DNA from: Halobaculum magnesiiphilum
GTDB taxonomy: Archaea > Halobacteriota > Halobacteria > Halobacteriales > Haloferacaceae
Direction of reading: 5' to 3'
NCBI RefSeq assembly: GCF_019823105.1
Contig: NZ_CP081958.1
Coordinates: forward strand, 1,550,001-1,614,000
DNA: 64,000 nt
In this document: one piece after another, positions 16,776 to 25,060 of the stretch
How positions within the stretch are numbered: position 1 is the first letter of the stretch
How the letters are laid out: every line of letters begins with the position of its first letter
Program-made: the position numbers and the translations under genes
Notes under the pieces: generated by a model
What the model was told of the DNA's origin: nothing
The model's input: only the letters and a program-made list of their open reading frames with translations
The model's database searches: none

Positions 16776-17051
16776 TCACCACTCCTTGCAGTCGCCGCAG
16801 ACGTAGTCGCCGTCGTCGCGCCAGCGACGGGTCACCGACTCGCCGCAGGCCGCGCAGGCGGCGCCGTCGGGCGAGTAGTCGTACGTCGGCTCCGCGAGGT
16901 CGACGGTGTCTACTGCTTCCGCGTCCGCGCCGGCGTCGGTGTCGGCCTCCGCGTCCGCGTTCGTGTCGGCGTCCGCGTCCAGCTCGGCGCCGGCGAACTC
17001 CTCCAGCGATCGGTCTTCGGGCACGGTCGAACCGAACGCCGCACGGGGCAT
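16776..17051 (-). CDS. small zinc-ribbon protein with acidic linker
   Basis: Encodes 91 residues from the ATG at 17051; the frame extends further upstream but in basic, unlikely sequence. A short N-terminal motif EDRSLEEFAG is followed by a long Asp/Ala linker and then a C-terminal zinc ribbon with two CxxC pairs (AACAACGESV and YVCGDCKEW). The layout matches a family of small haloarchaeal proteins ending in CxDCKEW (possibly DUF7573). Function unknown; nucleic-acid or protein binding through the zinc ribbon is likely. It converges with mutL, 21 bases apart. Confidence 0.75.
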   Translation of the reverse strand: MPRAAFGSTVPEDRSLEEFAGAELDADADTNADAEADTDAGADAEAVDTVDLAEPTYDYSPDGAACAACGESVTRRWRDDGDYVCGDCKEW

Positions 17052-17145
17052 AACTCCGGCGCGAGCCGACCGCGACTCCCCCGCCCATGCTCGCGCCGTC
17101 GCCGACACATCAACGCTCAAGTCCCCGCGGGACCGAGCGCCGAGC

Positions 17146-17391
17146 ATGGTAACCGTCATCGACTTCCTCACGCGGCTGGTCACCAGCGTCGTCGACCTGA
17201 TCGTCATCTTCGTGACGGACGTGGCGCTTCGGGACCCGCTGTCGTTCGTCTCGTTCCTGTTCGGCGCCGCGTTCGTCGGCGGCGCGTCGCTGGTGATGGG
17301 CTATCTCGCGCTCGGCGCGCTGGGGTACGAGTTCGGCATCGGCAACCTCGCGGCGAAGAGCCAGCGCGAACGCGCCCGCGGCCAGCGCTGA
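17146..17391 (+). CDS. small membrane protein of unknown function
   Basis: Encodes 81 residues. Two hydrophobic segments (IDFLTRLVTSVVDLIVIFVTD split around residue 12, and FLFGAAFVGGASLVMGYLALG) are followed by a short basic C terminus (KSQRERARGQR), suggesting a two-helix membrane protein with its tail in the cytoplasm. No family is recognised. The ATG at 17146 was chosen because it begins the hydrophobic part; the longer frame upstream is Ser/Ala-rich and shadows the opposite zinc-ribbon gene. Confidence 0.65.
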   Translation: MVTVIDFLTRLVTSVVDLIVIFVTDVALRDPLSFVSFLFGAAFVGGASLVMGYLALGALGYEFGIGNLAAKSQRERARGQR

Positions 17392-17433
17392 ACCGACCGG
17401 CCCGAACGAACTTCTCCGCCGTCCCGTTCCGTC

Positions 17434-18420
17434 CTACTCCGTCGCGCGAGCGGCCGCCTCGGCCGCCAGCTCGATCGCCGCGTCGAGATCCGGCCCCAGC
17501 GGCGAGCCGACGACCAGCGAGTCGGCGTGCTCCAGCACCGCGGCCATGCGCTCGGCGACCGCGTCCGCGTCGCCGGCCATGCAGAACGCGTCGACCATCG
17601 CGGGCGTGACCAGATCGAACGCCTCGGAGAAGTCGCCGGCGGCGATCCGGTCGCCGATATCACCCGCCAGACCCGCGTCGATCCCGTGGCGGTCCAGCAC
17701 CGGCGGCGCGGCGCCGGCGGCGATGAACGCCACGGGCGGCCGGGCGGCATCCCGTGCCGCGTCGGCGTCCTCGGCGACGCTGACGGCGGCGTAGGCCGCG
17801 AGGTCGAAGTCGCCGCGGGAGTCCGGACGGTCGGTCTTGCCTTGCTCCGCCTGCTCGCGCGCCCACGCGAGGTCGTCGAGGTGTGAGCCGTTGAACAGCA
17901 GGCCGTCGGCGTGCTTGCCCGCCATCCGGCACATGTGTGGCCCTTCGCCGCCGACGTACACCGGGATGTCGGCGCCCTGCGGGGGTTCGTAGTTCAGCCC
18001 CGCGTCGGCGGCGGCGAAGGTCGAGGCGCCGTCGACGCGCTCGCCGGCCCACAGCTTCTGCGCGGTTTTGAACGCCTCCAGCACCGGCCGGAGGCCCCGC
18101 TCATCGCCGAGGCCGAGGTTGCGGAGGGTGGAGGGGTCGCCGGGGCCGACGCCGAAGACGGCGCGGCCGCCGCTGGCCTCGTCCAGCGTCGCCACCTTCG
18201 AGGCGAGCGTGGCGGGGTGGAACTCCAGCGGGTTGACGACACCCGGGCCGAGGCGGGCGGTGTCGGTCGCGGCGGCCAGTTGCGAGAGCACGGAGAACGC
18301 GTCGCGGTTGTTGTAGTGGTGGGAGACGAACAGCGAGTCGAAGCCGGCGTCCTCGGCGAGCGTCCCGAGTTCGACCATCCGGTCGACCGGGTGTTCCGGC
18401 GCGAGTTCGATGCCGAGCAT
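17434..18420 (-). CDS. mer: 5,10-methylenetetrahydromethanopterin reductase-like F420-dependent enzyme
   Basis: Encodes 328 residues from the ATG at 18420 (an ATG at 18432 would overlap cofE by 8 bases). It belongs to the luciferase-like TIM-barrel family that uses F420H2: LGIELAPEHPVDRMVELG at the N terminus, FVSHHYNNRDAF, GVGPGDPSTLRNLG, and DIPVYVGGEGPHMCRMAG. In methanogens this enzyme reduces methylene-H4MPT to methyl-H4MPT; in haloarchaea the one-carbon carrier is thought to be a folate, so the exact substrate is inferred. It is 4 bases downstream of cofE, whose product completes the F420 cofactor, so enzyme and cofactor supply share an operon. Confidence 0.88.
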   Translation of the reverse strand: MLGIELAPEHPVDRMVELGTLAEDAGFDSLFVSHHYNNRDAFSVLSQLAAATDTARLGPGVVNPLEFHPATLASKVATLDEASGGRAVFGVGPGDPSTLRNLGLGDERGLRPVLEAFKTAQKLWAGERVDGASTFAAADAGLNYEPPQGADIPVYVGGEGPHMCRMAGKHADGLLFNGSHLDDLAWAREQAEQGKTDRPDSRGDFDLAAYAAVSVAEDADAARDAARPPVAFIAAGAAPPVLDRHGIDAGLAGDIGDRIAAGDFSEAFDLVTPAMVDAFCMAGDADAVAERMAAVLEHADSLVVGSPLGPDLDAAIELAAEAAARATE

Positions 18421-18424
18421 CGGG

Positions 18425-19180
18425 CTATCCATCGAACTCCCACCCCCGAACCGCCTGGCGGATCAGGTCGCCGTCCACGTCCCGGAAGTGCGCGTCCGAC
18501 TCCGCGTGGTCGCCCCACTCGAAGCCGCGGACGACGACGACCGGAGTTCCCCCGGCGCCCTCGCCGGCGACGAGGTTGGCGGCCGCCGCGAGTTCGTCGG
18601 CGACGTTCTCGACGGTCACCCCGAGTTCCCGGCCGTCGCGGTCCGACTCGCCGCGCCAGTCGCGGGCGGGCGCCATCCCGGCCCAGCCGACGGCGACGCC
18701 GCGCTGGCCGTGGCGGAACGGCCGCCCGCAGGTGTCGGTGACGAGCACGCGGTCGGCGGGCAGCCCATCGCGGATGCGCTCGGCGGACTCGGAGGGGCGC
18801 TTCGGCAGCAGGAGGAGGTCGCCCTCGGGGACGTTCGATCGGTCGATGCCCGCGTTGACGCCGACGTGGCCGAATCGGGACTCGGTGAGCAGGAACGGCG
18901 CCTCCATGATCACCTCGGTCGACTCCTCCAGGACGGCCTGCGCGAATCGGGGGTCCTTCTCGTCGCCGGAGATCTCCGAGAGCCGGGCGGCGATCTCCCG
19001 CGCTCGCGGGCCCGCCGGGAAGTCGTCCAGATCGAACGCGCGGCCCTCGGCCTTCGAGACGACCGTCGAGGCGACACAGACCACGTCGTCGGGTCGGAGG
19101 TCGACCCGGTCGCGGACGAGCGCCGCGAGGTCGTCCCCCTCCCGGATCTCGGGGAGGTCGGGGACGGCGAATAGCTCCAT
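18425..19180 (-). CDS. cofE: coenzyme F420-0:L-glutamate ligase
   Basis: Encodes 251 residues. CofE adds glutamates to F420-0 using GTP. Family motifs are visible: VVCVASTVVSKAEGR near residue 35, DPRFAQAVLEES, GHVGVNAGIDRSN, LPADRVLVTDTCGRPFRHGQ and GVAVGWAGM. Length fits the archaeal single-domain enzyme. A TATA-like GCGCTTTTGCG on the coding strand lies about 27 bases before the ATG at 19180, so it starts the cofE-mer operon with a leaderless message. It diverges from the Nudix-eIF2B-like gene on the other strand. Confidence 0.93.
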   Translation of the reverse strand: MELFAVPDLPEIREGDDLAALVRDRVDLRPDDVVCVASTVVSKAEGRAFDLDDFPAGPRAREIAARLSEISGDEKDPRFAQAVLEESTEVIMEAPFLLTESRFGHVGVNAGIDRSNVPEGDLLLLPKRPSESAERIRDGLPADRVLVTDTCGRPFRHGQRGVAVGWAGMAPARDWRGESDRDGRELGVTVENVADELAAAANLVAGEGAGGTPVVVVRGFEWGDHAESDAHFRDVDGDLIRQAVRGWEFDG

Positions 19181-19351
19181 GGCGGACCTGCGTCCGTCGC
19201 CCGCAAAAGCGCGCCGGTGGTGGTACACGTATCCGGTGTTCGCGTCCGCGGCGCGGCTGCAACGACGGCGACCGGGGCGATCGCGACGACGGCCGGCGGG
19301 ACCGTGACGACCCGCCGGTATCCCGAAGTCGCCCGCGGCCGACACGCCGGT

Positions 19352-20671
19352 ATGGCACACGTCGTCACCGCCTTCCTCCGCGACCGCGGCGAGGTGCTGC
19401 TCGTCCGCCGCAGCGACGCCGTCGGCACCTACTCGGGGCGCTGGGGCGGCGTCTCGGGGTACGTCGAGGGCGACGCCGACGACCCGGTCGACGACGCGCT
19501 CCGGGAGATCCGAGAGGAAACCGGCATCGGCAAGACGGACCTGACGCTCGTCCGCCGCGGCGACACGGTCGCCGTCCACGACGCCGAGGGGGCGTTCACC
19601 GTCCACCCGTTCCTGTTCGACTGCGACACGCGGGCCGTGGAGCCGAACGAGGAGCTGGCCGCGACCGAGTGGGTCCAGCCGCCGGCGATGCTGGAGCGGG
19701 AGACGGTGCCGCGGCTGTGGGACGCCTACCGCGCCGTCGGCCCGACCGCCGAGACCGTGGCCGCCGACCGAACGCACGGCTCCGCGTCCGTCTCGGTCCG
19801 CGCGCTGGAGGCGCTTCGCGACGAGGCCGCCGACGCGACGCTCGCGGGCCACCCGTGGGAGTCGGTCGCCGACGCCGCCCGCGACCTGCGGGACGCCCGG
19901 CCGGGAATGACCGCGCTCGCGACGCGAGTGAACCGCGTGATGCACGAGGCCGATCGGACGCCGGCGGCGGTTCGGGATCGGGCGGTCACGGCCGTCGCCG
20001 ACGCGGTCGACGCCGACGACCGGGCGGCGCGTGAGGCGGCCAGGGCGCTGGCCGACCACGGGGACGGCGACGACGGCGAGCCGCCGGCGGTGCTCACGCT
20101 GTCGCGCTCGGGCACCGTCGCCGCGGCGCTGGAACGCCTCGACGGCCCGGTGTTCGTCGCCGAGTCCGAGCCGGGCGGCGAGGGACGCGAGGTGGCCGCG
20201 TCGCTGGCGGCCGACGACGACGATCCGGGGGCGACTGACGACCGCGCGGTGACGCTGCTCCCCGACTCGGCGATCGCGTCGCTGCTCGCCGACGGCCGCG
20301 TCGACGTCGCGCTCGTCGGCGCCGACGCGGTGTTCCCCGACGGCGGCGTCGCCAACAAGGTCGGCACCCGCGGGCTGGCGCTGGCGGCCACCCGCGAGGG
20401 CGTGCCGGTGTACGCGGCGACCGCGCGCGACAAGGTGGTCCCCGCGGGGGCGGCGTTCCACCCGGAGACGGCTCCCTTCGAGGCGGCCGAGCCCGTGGCG
20501 ACGTACGCGCCGCTGTTCGAATGCGCGCCGGCCGACTGCGTGACCGTCGTGACCGAGGACGGCCCGCTCGATCCCGAGACGGTGCGTGCGGTGGCCGAGG
20601 AACACCGCGCGCTCGCGGCGTGGGACCGCGACGGCGACGCGGACGCCCGCGGCGACGATGGGAAGGAGTGA
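19352..20671 (+). CDS. fusion of Nudix hydrolase and eIF2B-alpha/ribose-1,5-bisphosphate isomerase-like domain
   Basis: Encodes 439 residues. Residues 1-140 form a Nudix domain (box GYVEGDADDPVDDALREI then REETGIG). Residues ~150-425 match the eIF2B-alpha/beta/delta and ribose-1,5-bisphosphate isomerase family: helical N part, then TLSRSGTVAAAL, VALVGADAVFPDGGVANKVG and PVYAATARDKVVP. The GADAV and N-K pair belong to the isomerase-type active site. The ATG at 19352 starts the Nudix domain. Joining a nucleotide pyrophosphatase to a sugar-phosphate isomerase fold suggests linked steps in nucleoside or ribose salvage, but this is inference; it may instead be a regulatory eIF2B-like protein. Confidence 0.82.
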   Translation: MAHVVTAFLRDRGEVLLVRRSDAVGTYSGRWGGVSGYVEGDADDPVDDALREIREETGIGKTDLTLVRRGDTVAVHDAEGAFTVHPFLFDCDTRAVEPNEELAATEWVQPPAMLERETVPRLWDAYRAVGPTAETVAADRTHGSASVSVRALEALRDEAADATLAGHPWESVADAARDLRDARPGMTALATRVNRVMHEADRTPAAVRDRAVTAVADAVDADDRAAREAARALADHGDGDDGEPPAVLTLSRSGTVAAALERLDGPVFVAESEPGGEGREVAASLAADDDDPGATDDRAVTLLPDSAIASLLADGRVDVALVGADAVFPDGGVANKVGTRGLALAATREGVPVYAATARDKVVPAGAAFHPETAPFEAAEPVATYAPLFECAPADCVTVVTEDGPLDPETVRAVAEEHRALAAWDRDGDADARGDDGKE

Positions 20672-20702
20672 TACGCGCCGGTCGGCTACGTCGGCCCGGG
20701 CG

Positions 20703-20762
20703 GCCGTGACGAGGGTTACCCCCACCGAGCCCCGTGTGACGAGGGATTCACCCGAGCCGCCC
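20703..20762. repeat. two-copy 30-base imperfect tandem repeat
   Basis: GTGACGAGGG starts at 20706 and again at 20736, each followed by a T-rich step and CCC, then CGAGCC. The copies differ at a few bases. They lie in the gap after the Nudix-eIF2B gene. Confidence 0.5.
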
Positions 20763-20772
20763 GCTACCGACT

Positions 20773-20812
20773 CGCGAGCCGCGGCTGTGTGGCGTGCACG
20801 TGAGGGCTCGCG
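20773..20812. terminator. hairpin between converging genes, possible bidirectional terminator
   Basis: An 8-base stem CGCGAGCC (20773-20780) / GGCTCGCG (20805-20812) with a 24-base loop lies between the rightward Nudix-eIF2B gene and the leftward thrC. There is no long T-run, so the terminator role is only suggested by position. Confidence 0.35.
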
Positions 20813-20883
20813 GTGTGTTACATCACGACCGACTGCCCCCGTCTCCGTACAAGAACATCCGCCGGGAGCGCTGCGTCCGTCGG

Positions 20884-22116
20884 CTACTCGGCCGCCTCGC
20901 CCGCGGCGCCGTCCTCCCGCGCGCCGAGGTGGCTCCGCAGCGTGTCCACGTCCTTGTTGCCGGCGCCGGTGTTGAGCAGGACGACCGTGTCGTCGGCCCC
21001 CAGTTCGCCGCGCTCGGCGAGTTCGAACGCGCCCGACACCGCCGACGCGCACGTCGCGCCGACCTCGATCCCCTCCGCCTGCGCGACCTCGACGGCGGCG
21101 TCGAGGATGGCCCGGTCGCTCGTGGCGACGGCGCCGCCGCCGGACTCCTCGATCGCGTCGAGGATCCACGGCGACGCGCCGGGGTCCGGCACGGCGATGC
21201 CGTTACAGACGGTGGTGATGTCCGCCCACGCCTCGTGGACCTCATCGCCCTCCTCGAAGGCGCGCACGACCGGCGCACAGCCCTCCGCCTGCGCGGCGTA
21301 CATCCCGGGCAGGTCGTCGGTGAGGCCGAGTTCGCGGAACTCGGTCGCGGCCTTGTGCATCCCGATCAGGCCGACGCCGCCGCCGGTGGGGTAGACGACC
21401 GCGTCGGGTACGTCCCAGTCCAGCTGCTCGATCGTCTCGTAAGCCATCGTCTTCTTCACGTCGTGGCGGTACGGCGTTACGAACGTCTTCGTCGAGTACC
21501 AGCCGGCCGCGTCGCCCTCGGCGCCGGGCTCCATCGCGGCGGCGTACTCCGCGCCGGCGTCGGTGATCTCCCCCTCGGCGACCCGGAGGTCCCCGCCGTG
21601 GACCTCCGTCATCGCCTTCTGGGTGAAGCCGGCGCGGCCGGGGAGGAACACGTGCGAGTCCAGCCCCGCGCGGGCGGCGTAGGCGCTCGCGGCCTGTCCC
21701 GCGTTGCCGGCGCTGTTGAGCGCGATCGACTCGGCGCCGTGTTCGACCGCGGCGGTGACGGCGCCCGTCTGCCCGCGGTCCTTGAACGTTCCCGTCGGGT
21801 TGCGCCCCTCGTCCTTGATGTAGACGGCGCCGACGCCCATGCGCTCGGCGAGCGTCGGACACTCGACCAGCGGCGTCGCGCCCTCGCCCAGCGAGACGGC
21901 AGCCTCTGGGGGGAACGGGAGCAGTTCCTCGTAGCGCCACAGCGAGTCGAACGGGCGCGACTCGAGGTCCTCCCGGGAGAGGTCGACCGCGTCGAGGTCG
22001 TACTCGGGGTCGGTGATGCCGCCGCAGTCGGGACAGCGGTGGGTCACCTCGCTCGGGTCGTGGCGCGCGTCGCAGTCGAGACAGCGCAACGCGACGAAGG
22101 CGTCGGTGGTTCGCAT
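20884..22116 (-). CDS. thrC: threonine synthase (PLP-dependent)
   Basis: Encodes 410 residues. It converts O-phosphohomoserine to threonine. An N-terminal zinc-ribbon-like segment (LRCLDCDARHDPSEVTHRC, then PDCGG) precedes the fold-type II PLP enzyme. The PLP lysine is in NPTGTFKDRG; SAGNAGQAASAYAARAG and a phosphate-binding PTGGGVGLIGM loop follow. The N-terminal CxxC form is typical of archaeal threonine synthases; many haloarchaea carry more than one paralogue, so a related PLP role cannot be excluded. A TATA-like GGTTAGTCC lies about 26 bases upstream of the ATG. Confidence 0.9.
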   Translation of the reverse strand: MRTTDAFVALRCLDCDARHDPSEVTHRCPDCGGITDPEYDLDAVDLSREDLESRPFDSLWRYEELLPFPPEAAVSLGEGATPLVECPTLAERMGVGAVYIKDEGRNPTGTFKDRGQTGAVTAAVEHGAESIALNSAGNAGQAASAYAARAGLDSHVFLPGRAGFTQKAMTEVHGGDLRVAEGEITDAGAEYAAAMEPGAEGDAAGWYSTKTFVTPYRHDVKKTMAYETIEQLDWDVPDAVVYPTGGGVGLIGMHKAATEFRELGLTDDLPGMYAAQAEGCAPVVRAFEEGDEVHEAWADITTVCNGIAVPDPGASPWILDAIEESGGGAVATSDRAILDAAVEVAQAEGIEVGATCASAVSGAFELAERGELGADDTVVLLNTGAGNKDVDTLRSHLGAREDGAAGEAAE

Positions 22117-22222
22117 GGGTGCCGGCTCGGTTCGGCGGGACTAACCGCTTGTGCATCCGGCGGTCCGCACGGTGAAGCGAGGCCGCGGTCGGGTCCCGCC
22201 GGCGCGACGGCGGTGACTCGCC

Positions 22223-22990
22223 TCACTCCACGCGCGTCACGATCCCGCGGACCTCCTCGCGGTACGCGTCGGGCGTGAGGCCCAGATCCACGTCGACGGA
22301 GACGGTGATCGCCTCCGAGAGCTCCTGATCGACGGCCCGTGTGACGTTCTCCGCGGGGTAGGCGCCGCCGGCGATCAGGAGGCCGCCGTCGTGGACCCAC
22401 GATGCGAGCAGCCCCTCGACGGCGACGCTGCCGCCCTCGACGGTGACCGTCTCCCCGCGCACGTCGAACGAGAGCGAGTCGAACGCGAATGCGGCATCGT
22501 ACTCGGTGAGCGAGGCGTCCTCGCCCGTCTCGACCGTGAGCGTGCCCGCGTCGCTGGCGGAGATGTCGGCGAGCCCGGCCGACGAGAGCTGCGACTCGAA
22601 CTGGCCCCGTGCGACCTCGCCCGCGCGGTCGGCGAGTTCCTCCCGCGCCGACTCCAGCGGGATCTCGGCGAGGTTCGGCGAGAAGGCGATCCGGCTGGCG
22701 AAGACGTTCGACAGCGGCGCGTCGAGCGCCCCCAGGGTCTTCTCGGAGACCTCGGCGCGCAGCGCCGCGTCGTCGTACACGCGGGTGACCGCCGTCGCGG
22801 TCACGTCGACGCCGGCGACCGTCCGCGAGAGCACCTCCTCGGTGTCGGCGCGCGTGCGCTCCCATCCCCCTTCCTCCAGTCGGTCCGCCGGCAGCGACGG
22901 GGCCCGGACGGTCCCCGACGCGGTCCCGCAGCCGGCCAGCCCCGCGACGCCGGCGGCGGCCGCCCCCGCGAGGAATCGTCGTCTGTCCAT
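22223..22990 (-). CDS. Tat-exported lipoprotein of unknown function
   Basis: Encodes 255 residues from the ATG at 22990. The start MDRRRFLAGAAAAGVAGLAGC combines a twin-arginine motif with a lipobox ending in cysteine (about residue 21), so it is exported folded and lipid-anchored on the cell surface. The mature part is mixed alpha/beta with repeated DVTATAVTRVY-like strands and a C-terminal ITVSVDVDLGLTPDAY. From memory it fits a haloarchaeal lipoprotein family (DUF6517), but I hold this loosely. No enzymatic motif is visible. The ATG at 23014 would put an extra basic octapeptide in front and is less likely. Confidence 0.75.
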   Translation of the reverse strand: MDRRRFLAGAAAAGVAGLAGCGTASGTVRAPSLPADRLEEGGWERTRADTEEVLSRTVAGVDVTATAVTRVYDDAALRAEVSEKTLGALDAPLSNVFASRIAFSPNLAEIPLESAREELADRAGEVARGQFESQLSSAGLADISASDAGTLTVETGEDASLTEYDAAFAFDSLSFDVRGETVTVEGGSVAVEGLLASWVHDGGLLIAGGAYPAENVTRAVDQELSEAITVSVDVDLGLTPDAYREEVRGIVTRVE

Positions 22991-23115
22991 GCAGGCGGGG
23001 AGCCGACGGGACACAAAAGCCCGTCGTCGCGGGTATCACCCCCGATAGCGACCGATCCGTTCCGGGTTCCGTCCCGGGTGCGAGCGCTTTTGCCCGTCCG
23101 GTCCCGCGCCCCGGT

Positions 23116-24081
23116 ATGGAGTTCGGCTTCGAGTTGGCGCTGTGTGCCCACCTCGAGCGCGCGACCGACTGGGTGATCGCGCGCCAGCTCGGCGGCGCCG
23201 TCGCCGCCCCCGGGAGCCGCGTCGTCGACGTTGTCGGGCTCGTCCCCGGCCCGTCGTTCGAGGAGCGCGCCCGCATCACCGACCGGACGGTCCCGCCGAA
23301 GGCGGTCGAATCGGCGGCGGGCGTCGCCGAGGCGGTGCCGGTCGCCGAGGCCGTCGACGCCCACCCCGACCGCGCGCGCGGCATCGCCGACGCCGCCGTC
23401 GACTGTGGCTTCTTCACCGAGGAGCGTCGCGGCGGGCGGCGCTACGTCCGCAAGGCGACGCGCTACCCCGACGACTGGGTCGACGAGCTGGTCGCCATCG
23501 AGAACAAGCCCGATCTCGGGCGTCCGGGCGACCTCCGGCGACAGCTCCGGGTCGACATCAGTCTCGCGCTGTTCGACCGCGTCGTCCTCGCGACCGAGAG
23601 CCACGTCACCGGCGCGCACCTGAACCGGATCCCCGAGGCCGTCGGCGTCTGGCGCTTCCGCCCGGAGACGGGCGAGCGACGGGTGATCCGCGAGGCGACC
23701 CCGCTCGACGCCGACGGCCCGGGCGTGGAACTGCTCGCCGAGCACCCCGGCCGCGCGGACGTGGCGCTCGTGAGCGCCGTCGAGAAGGCCGAGAAGCGCC
23801 GCCGGATCGCCGAGCGCGCCTACGGCAAGGGCTGGCGGACCTACGAGTTCCCGGCCTGCGGCAACTGCGAGGCGACCGCCGACGGGCGCCCCCGGTGTGC
23901 GCACTTCGACCGCGTCGTCGACCCCGCGAGCGACTGCGGGGAGTCGTGTCCGGGGTGGGAGCCGGACGAACCGGCCGCCGACGGCGACGACGCCGCGGCG
24001 CTGCGCGACGCGCGGACCCCCTGGACGCGCGACCCGCCCGGCGTCGCGCGCCGGCAGGCCGGACTGGACCGGTTCGGCTGA
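23116..24081 (+). CDS. DUF5787 family protein, possible Fe-S PD-(D/E)xK nuclease
   Basis: Encodes 321 residues and matches the haloarchaeal DUF5787 family. Its plan resembles Cas4/AddB-type nucleases: an N-terminal Cys (C10, LALCAHLE), a strand with Asp (RVVDVVGLVPG), a D119-D120...E129-N-K131 segment (YPDDWVDELVAIENKPDL), a Gln-containing helix (LRRQLRVDISLALF), then a C-terminal cysteine cluster C248-x2-C251, C261, C274, C278. E-x-K after a hydrophobic strand is the core nuclease signature; the Cys set could hold a 4Fe-4S cluster or zinc. Nuclease activity is inference. A TATA-like GCGCTTTTGCCC lies ~27 bases before the ATG, so it is probably leaderless. Confidence 0.78.
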   Translation: MEFGFELALCAHLERATDWVIARQLGGAVAAPGSRVVDVVGLVPGPSFEERARITDRTVPPKAVESAAGVAEAVPVAEAVDAHPDRARGIADAAVDCGFFTEERRGGRRYVRKATRYPDDWVDELVAIENKPDLGRPGDLRRQLRVDISLALFDRVVLATESHVTGAHLNRIPEAVGVWRFRPETGERRVIREATPLDADGPGVELLAEHPGRADVALVSAVEKAEKRRRIAERAYGKGWRTYEFPACGNCEATADGRPRCAHFDRVVDPASDCGESCPGWEPDEPAADGDDAAALRDARTPWTRDPPGVARRQAGLDRFG

Positions 24082-24140
24082 CAGTCGGGCGGCAGTCAGG
24101 GGCGAGCGAACCGGCGCGATCGAACCGCCACCGGATCCGC

Positions 24141-24980
24141 TCAGTGGATGTCCGCGCGCTCGAAGCGCCACAGGCCGATCGCGAGCGGCACGACCGCCCA
24201 CGCCGCCAACACGACGAACCCCATCCAGTCGCCGAGGTACCACGCGCTCCCCTCCGGGTAGAAGGTGAGCGCCTCGTACTCGGGGATCACCGTCCGAACC
24301 GCGTGCATGAACGCCGTCGAGGGGTTCACCAGCCCGATGAACTTGAACCAGTCGGGGAGCCCGGCCTCCGGGATCTCGTTGCCGTAGATCGCCAGCTGCA
24401 GTGCCAGTAACAGCACGTCCCACCCGAGGATGAACAGGGCGTACAGCCCGCCCGCGCCCGAGAGCGCCCGGAGCCGGGAGTCCATCGCCGCGGAGAACCC
24501 CGTCGCGAGCGCGACGTACACCGCGCCGTAGCCGACCGTGAGGACGGTGTACAGCGCGAACACCCGCACGTCGAACGACTCGTACGTCGCCAGCGCGATG
24601 ACGCCCGCGACCGCGTAGGCGACGCCGATCGCGACGGCGATCACGCCGGTCCGGCCGATGAACTTCCCGAGCACGGCGTGGTGTCTGGCGTTCGGCAGAC
24701 CGAGGAGGAGCCGGAGGCTGCCGTCCTCTCGCTCGCCAGCGAGTGTGTCGTACGCGATCAGCAGCCCGATCAGCGGGATCATGAACACCGTCGGCTGGCG
24801 CATGCTGTTCAACAGCGCCAGCGTGCTCTTGGTCGCCGTGCTCGCCCCGTACAGGTCAGGGACCCACTGGATCGCGGCGAGGAACGCCGCGAAGAGAACG
24901 AACAGCAGCGTGGTCGACGCCAGCGTGAACGACCGGATCGAGTCCGTGAAGTCCTTGCGGACGACCGCCTGGAGGGGCAT
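24141..24980 (-). CDS. ABC-2 type transporter permease, unpaired
   Basis: Encodes 279 residues with six membrane helices. The N-terminal AVVRKDFTDSIRSFTLASTT and the motif AYDTLAGEREDGSLRLLLGLP after helix 2 are hallmarks of haloarchaeal ABC-2 permeases (NosY/NatB type); SMRQPTVFMIPLIGLLIAY forms helix 2. No ATP-binding subunit is encoded next to it, so its partner must be elsewhere. The start at the ATG 24980 gives the standard length; the frame further upstream is basic shadow sequence. An A/T-rich stretch (AATATTGAACTA near 25005) could be its promoter on the coding strand. Confidence 0.85.
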   Translation of the reverse strand: MPLQAVVRKDFTDSIRSFTLASTTLLFVLFAAFLAAIQWVPDLYGASTATKSTLALLNSMRQPTVFMIPLIGLLIAYDTLAGEREDGSLRLLLGLPNARHHAVLGKFIGRTGVIAVAIGVAYAVAGVIALATYESFDVRVFALYTVLTVGYGAVYVALATGFSAAMDSRLRALSGAGGLYALFILGWDVLLLALQLAIYGNEIPEAGLPDWFKFIGLVNPSTAFMHAVRTVIPEYEALTFYPEGSAWYLGDWMGFVVLAAWAVVPLAIGLWRFERADIH

Positions 24981-25060
24981 GCGCACACGATCCGCGCCCA
25001 GGAATATTGAACTACTGATACGAAGGCCGTCCGAGCGGTCGCGGCGCGGCGACGACCGAT

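Noticed and set aside
16906-17145. N-terminal Ser/Ala-rich extension of the small membrane protein at 17146
   Set aside because: It lies antisense to the zinc-ribbon gene and reads as a shadow (MSTASASAPASVSASAS). The hydrophobic protein begins at 17146.
20703-20762. Two-copy 30-base repeat as a mobile element
   Set aside because: Imperfect, only two adjacent copies, no terminal structure; most simply a local tandem duplication.
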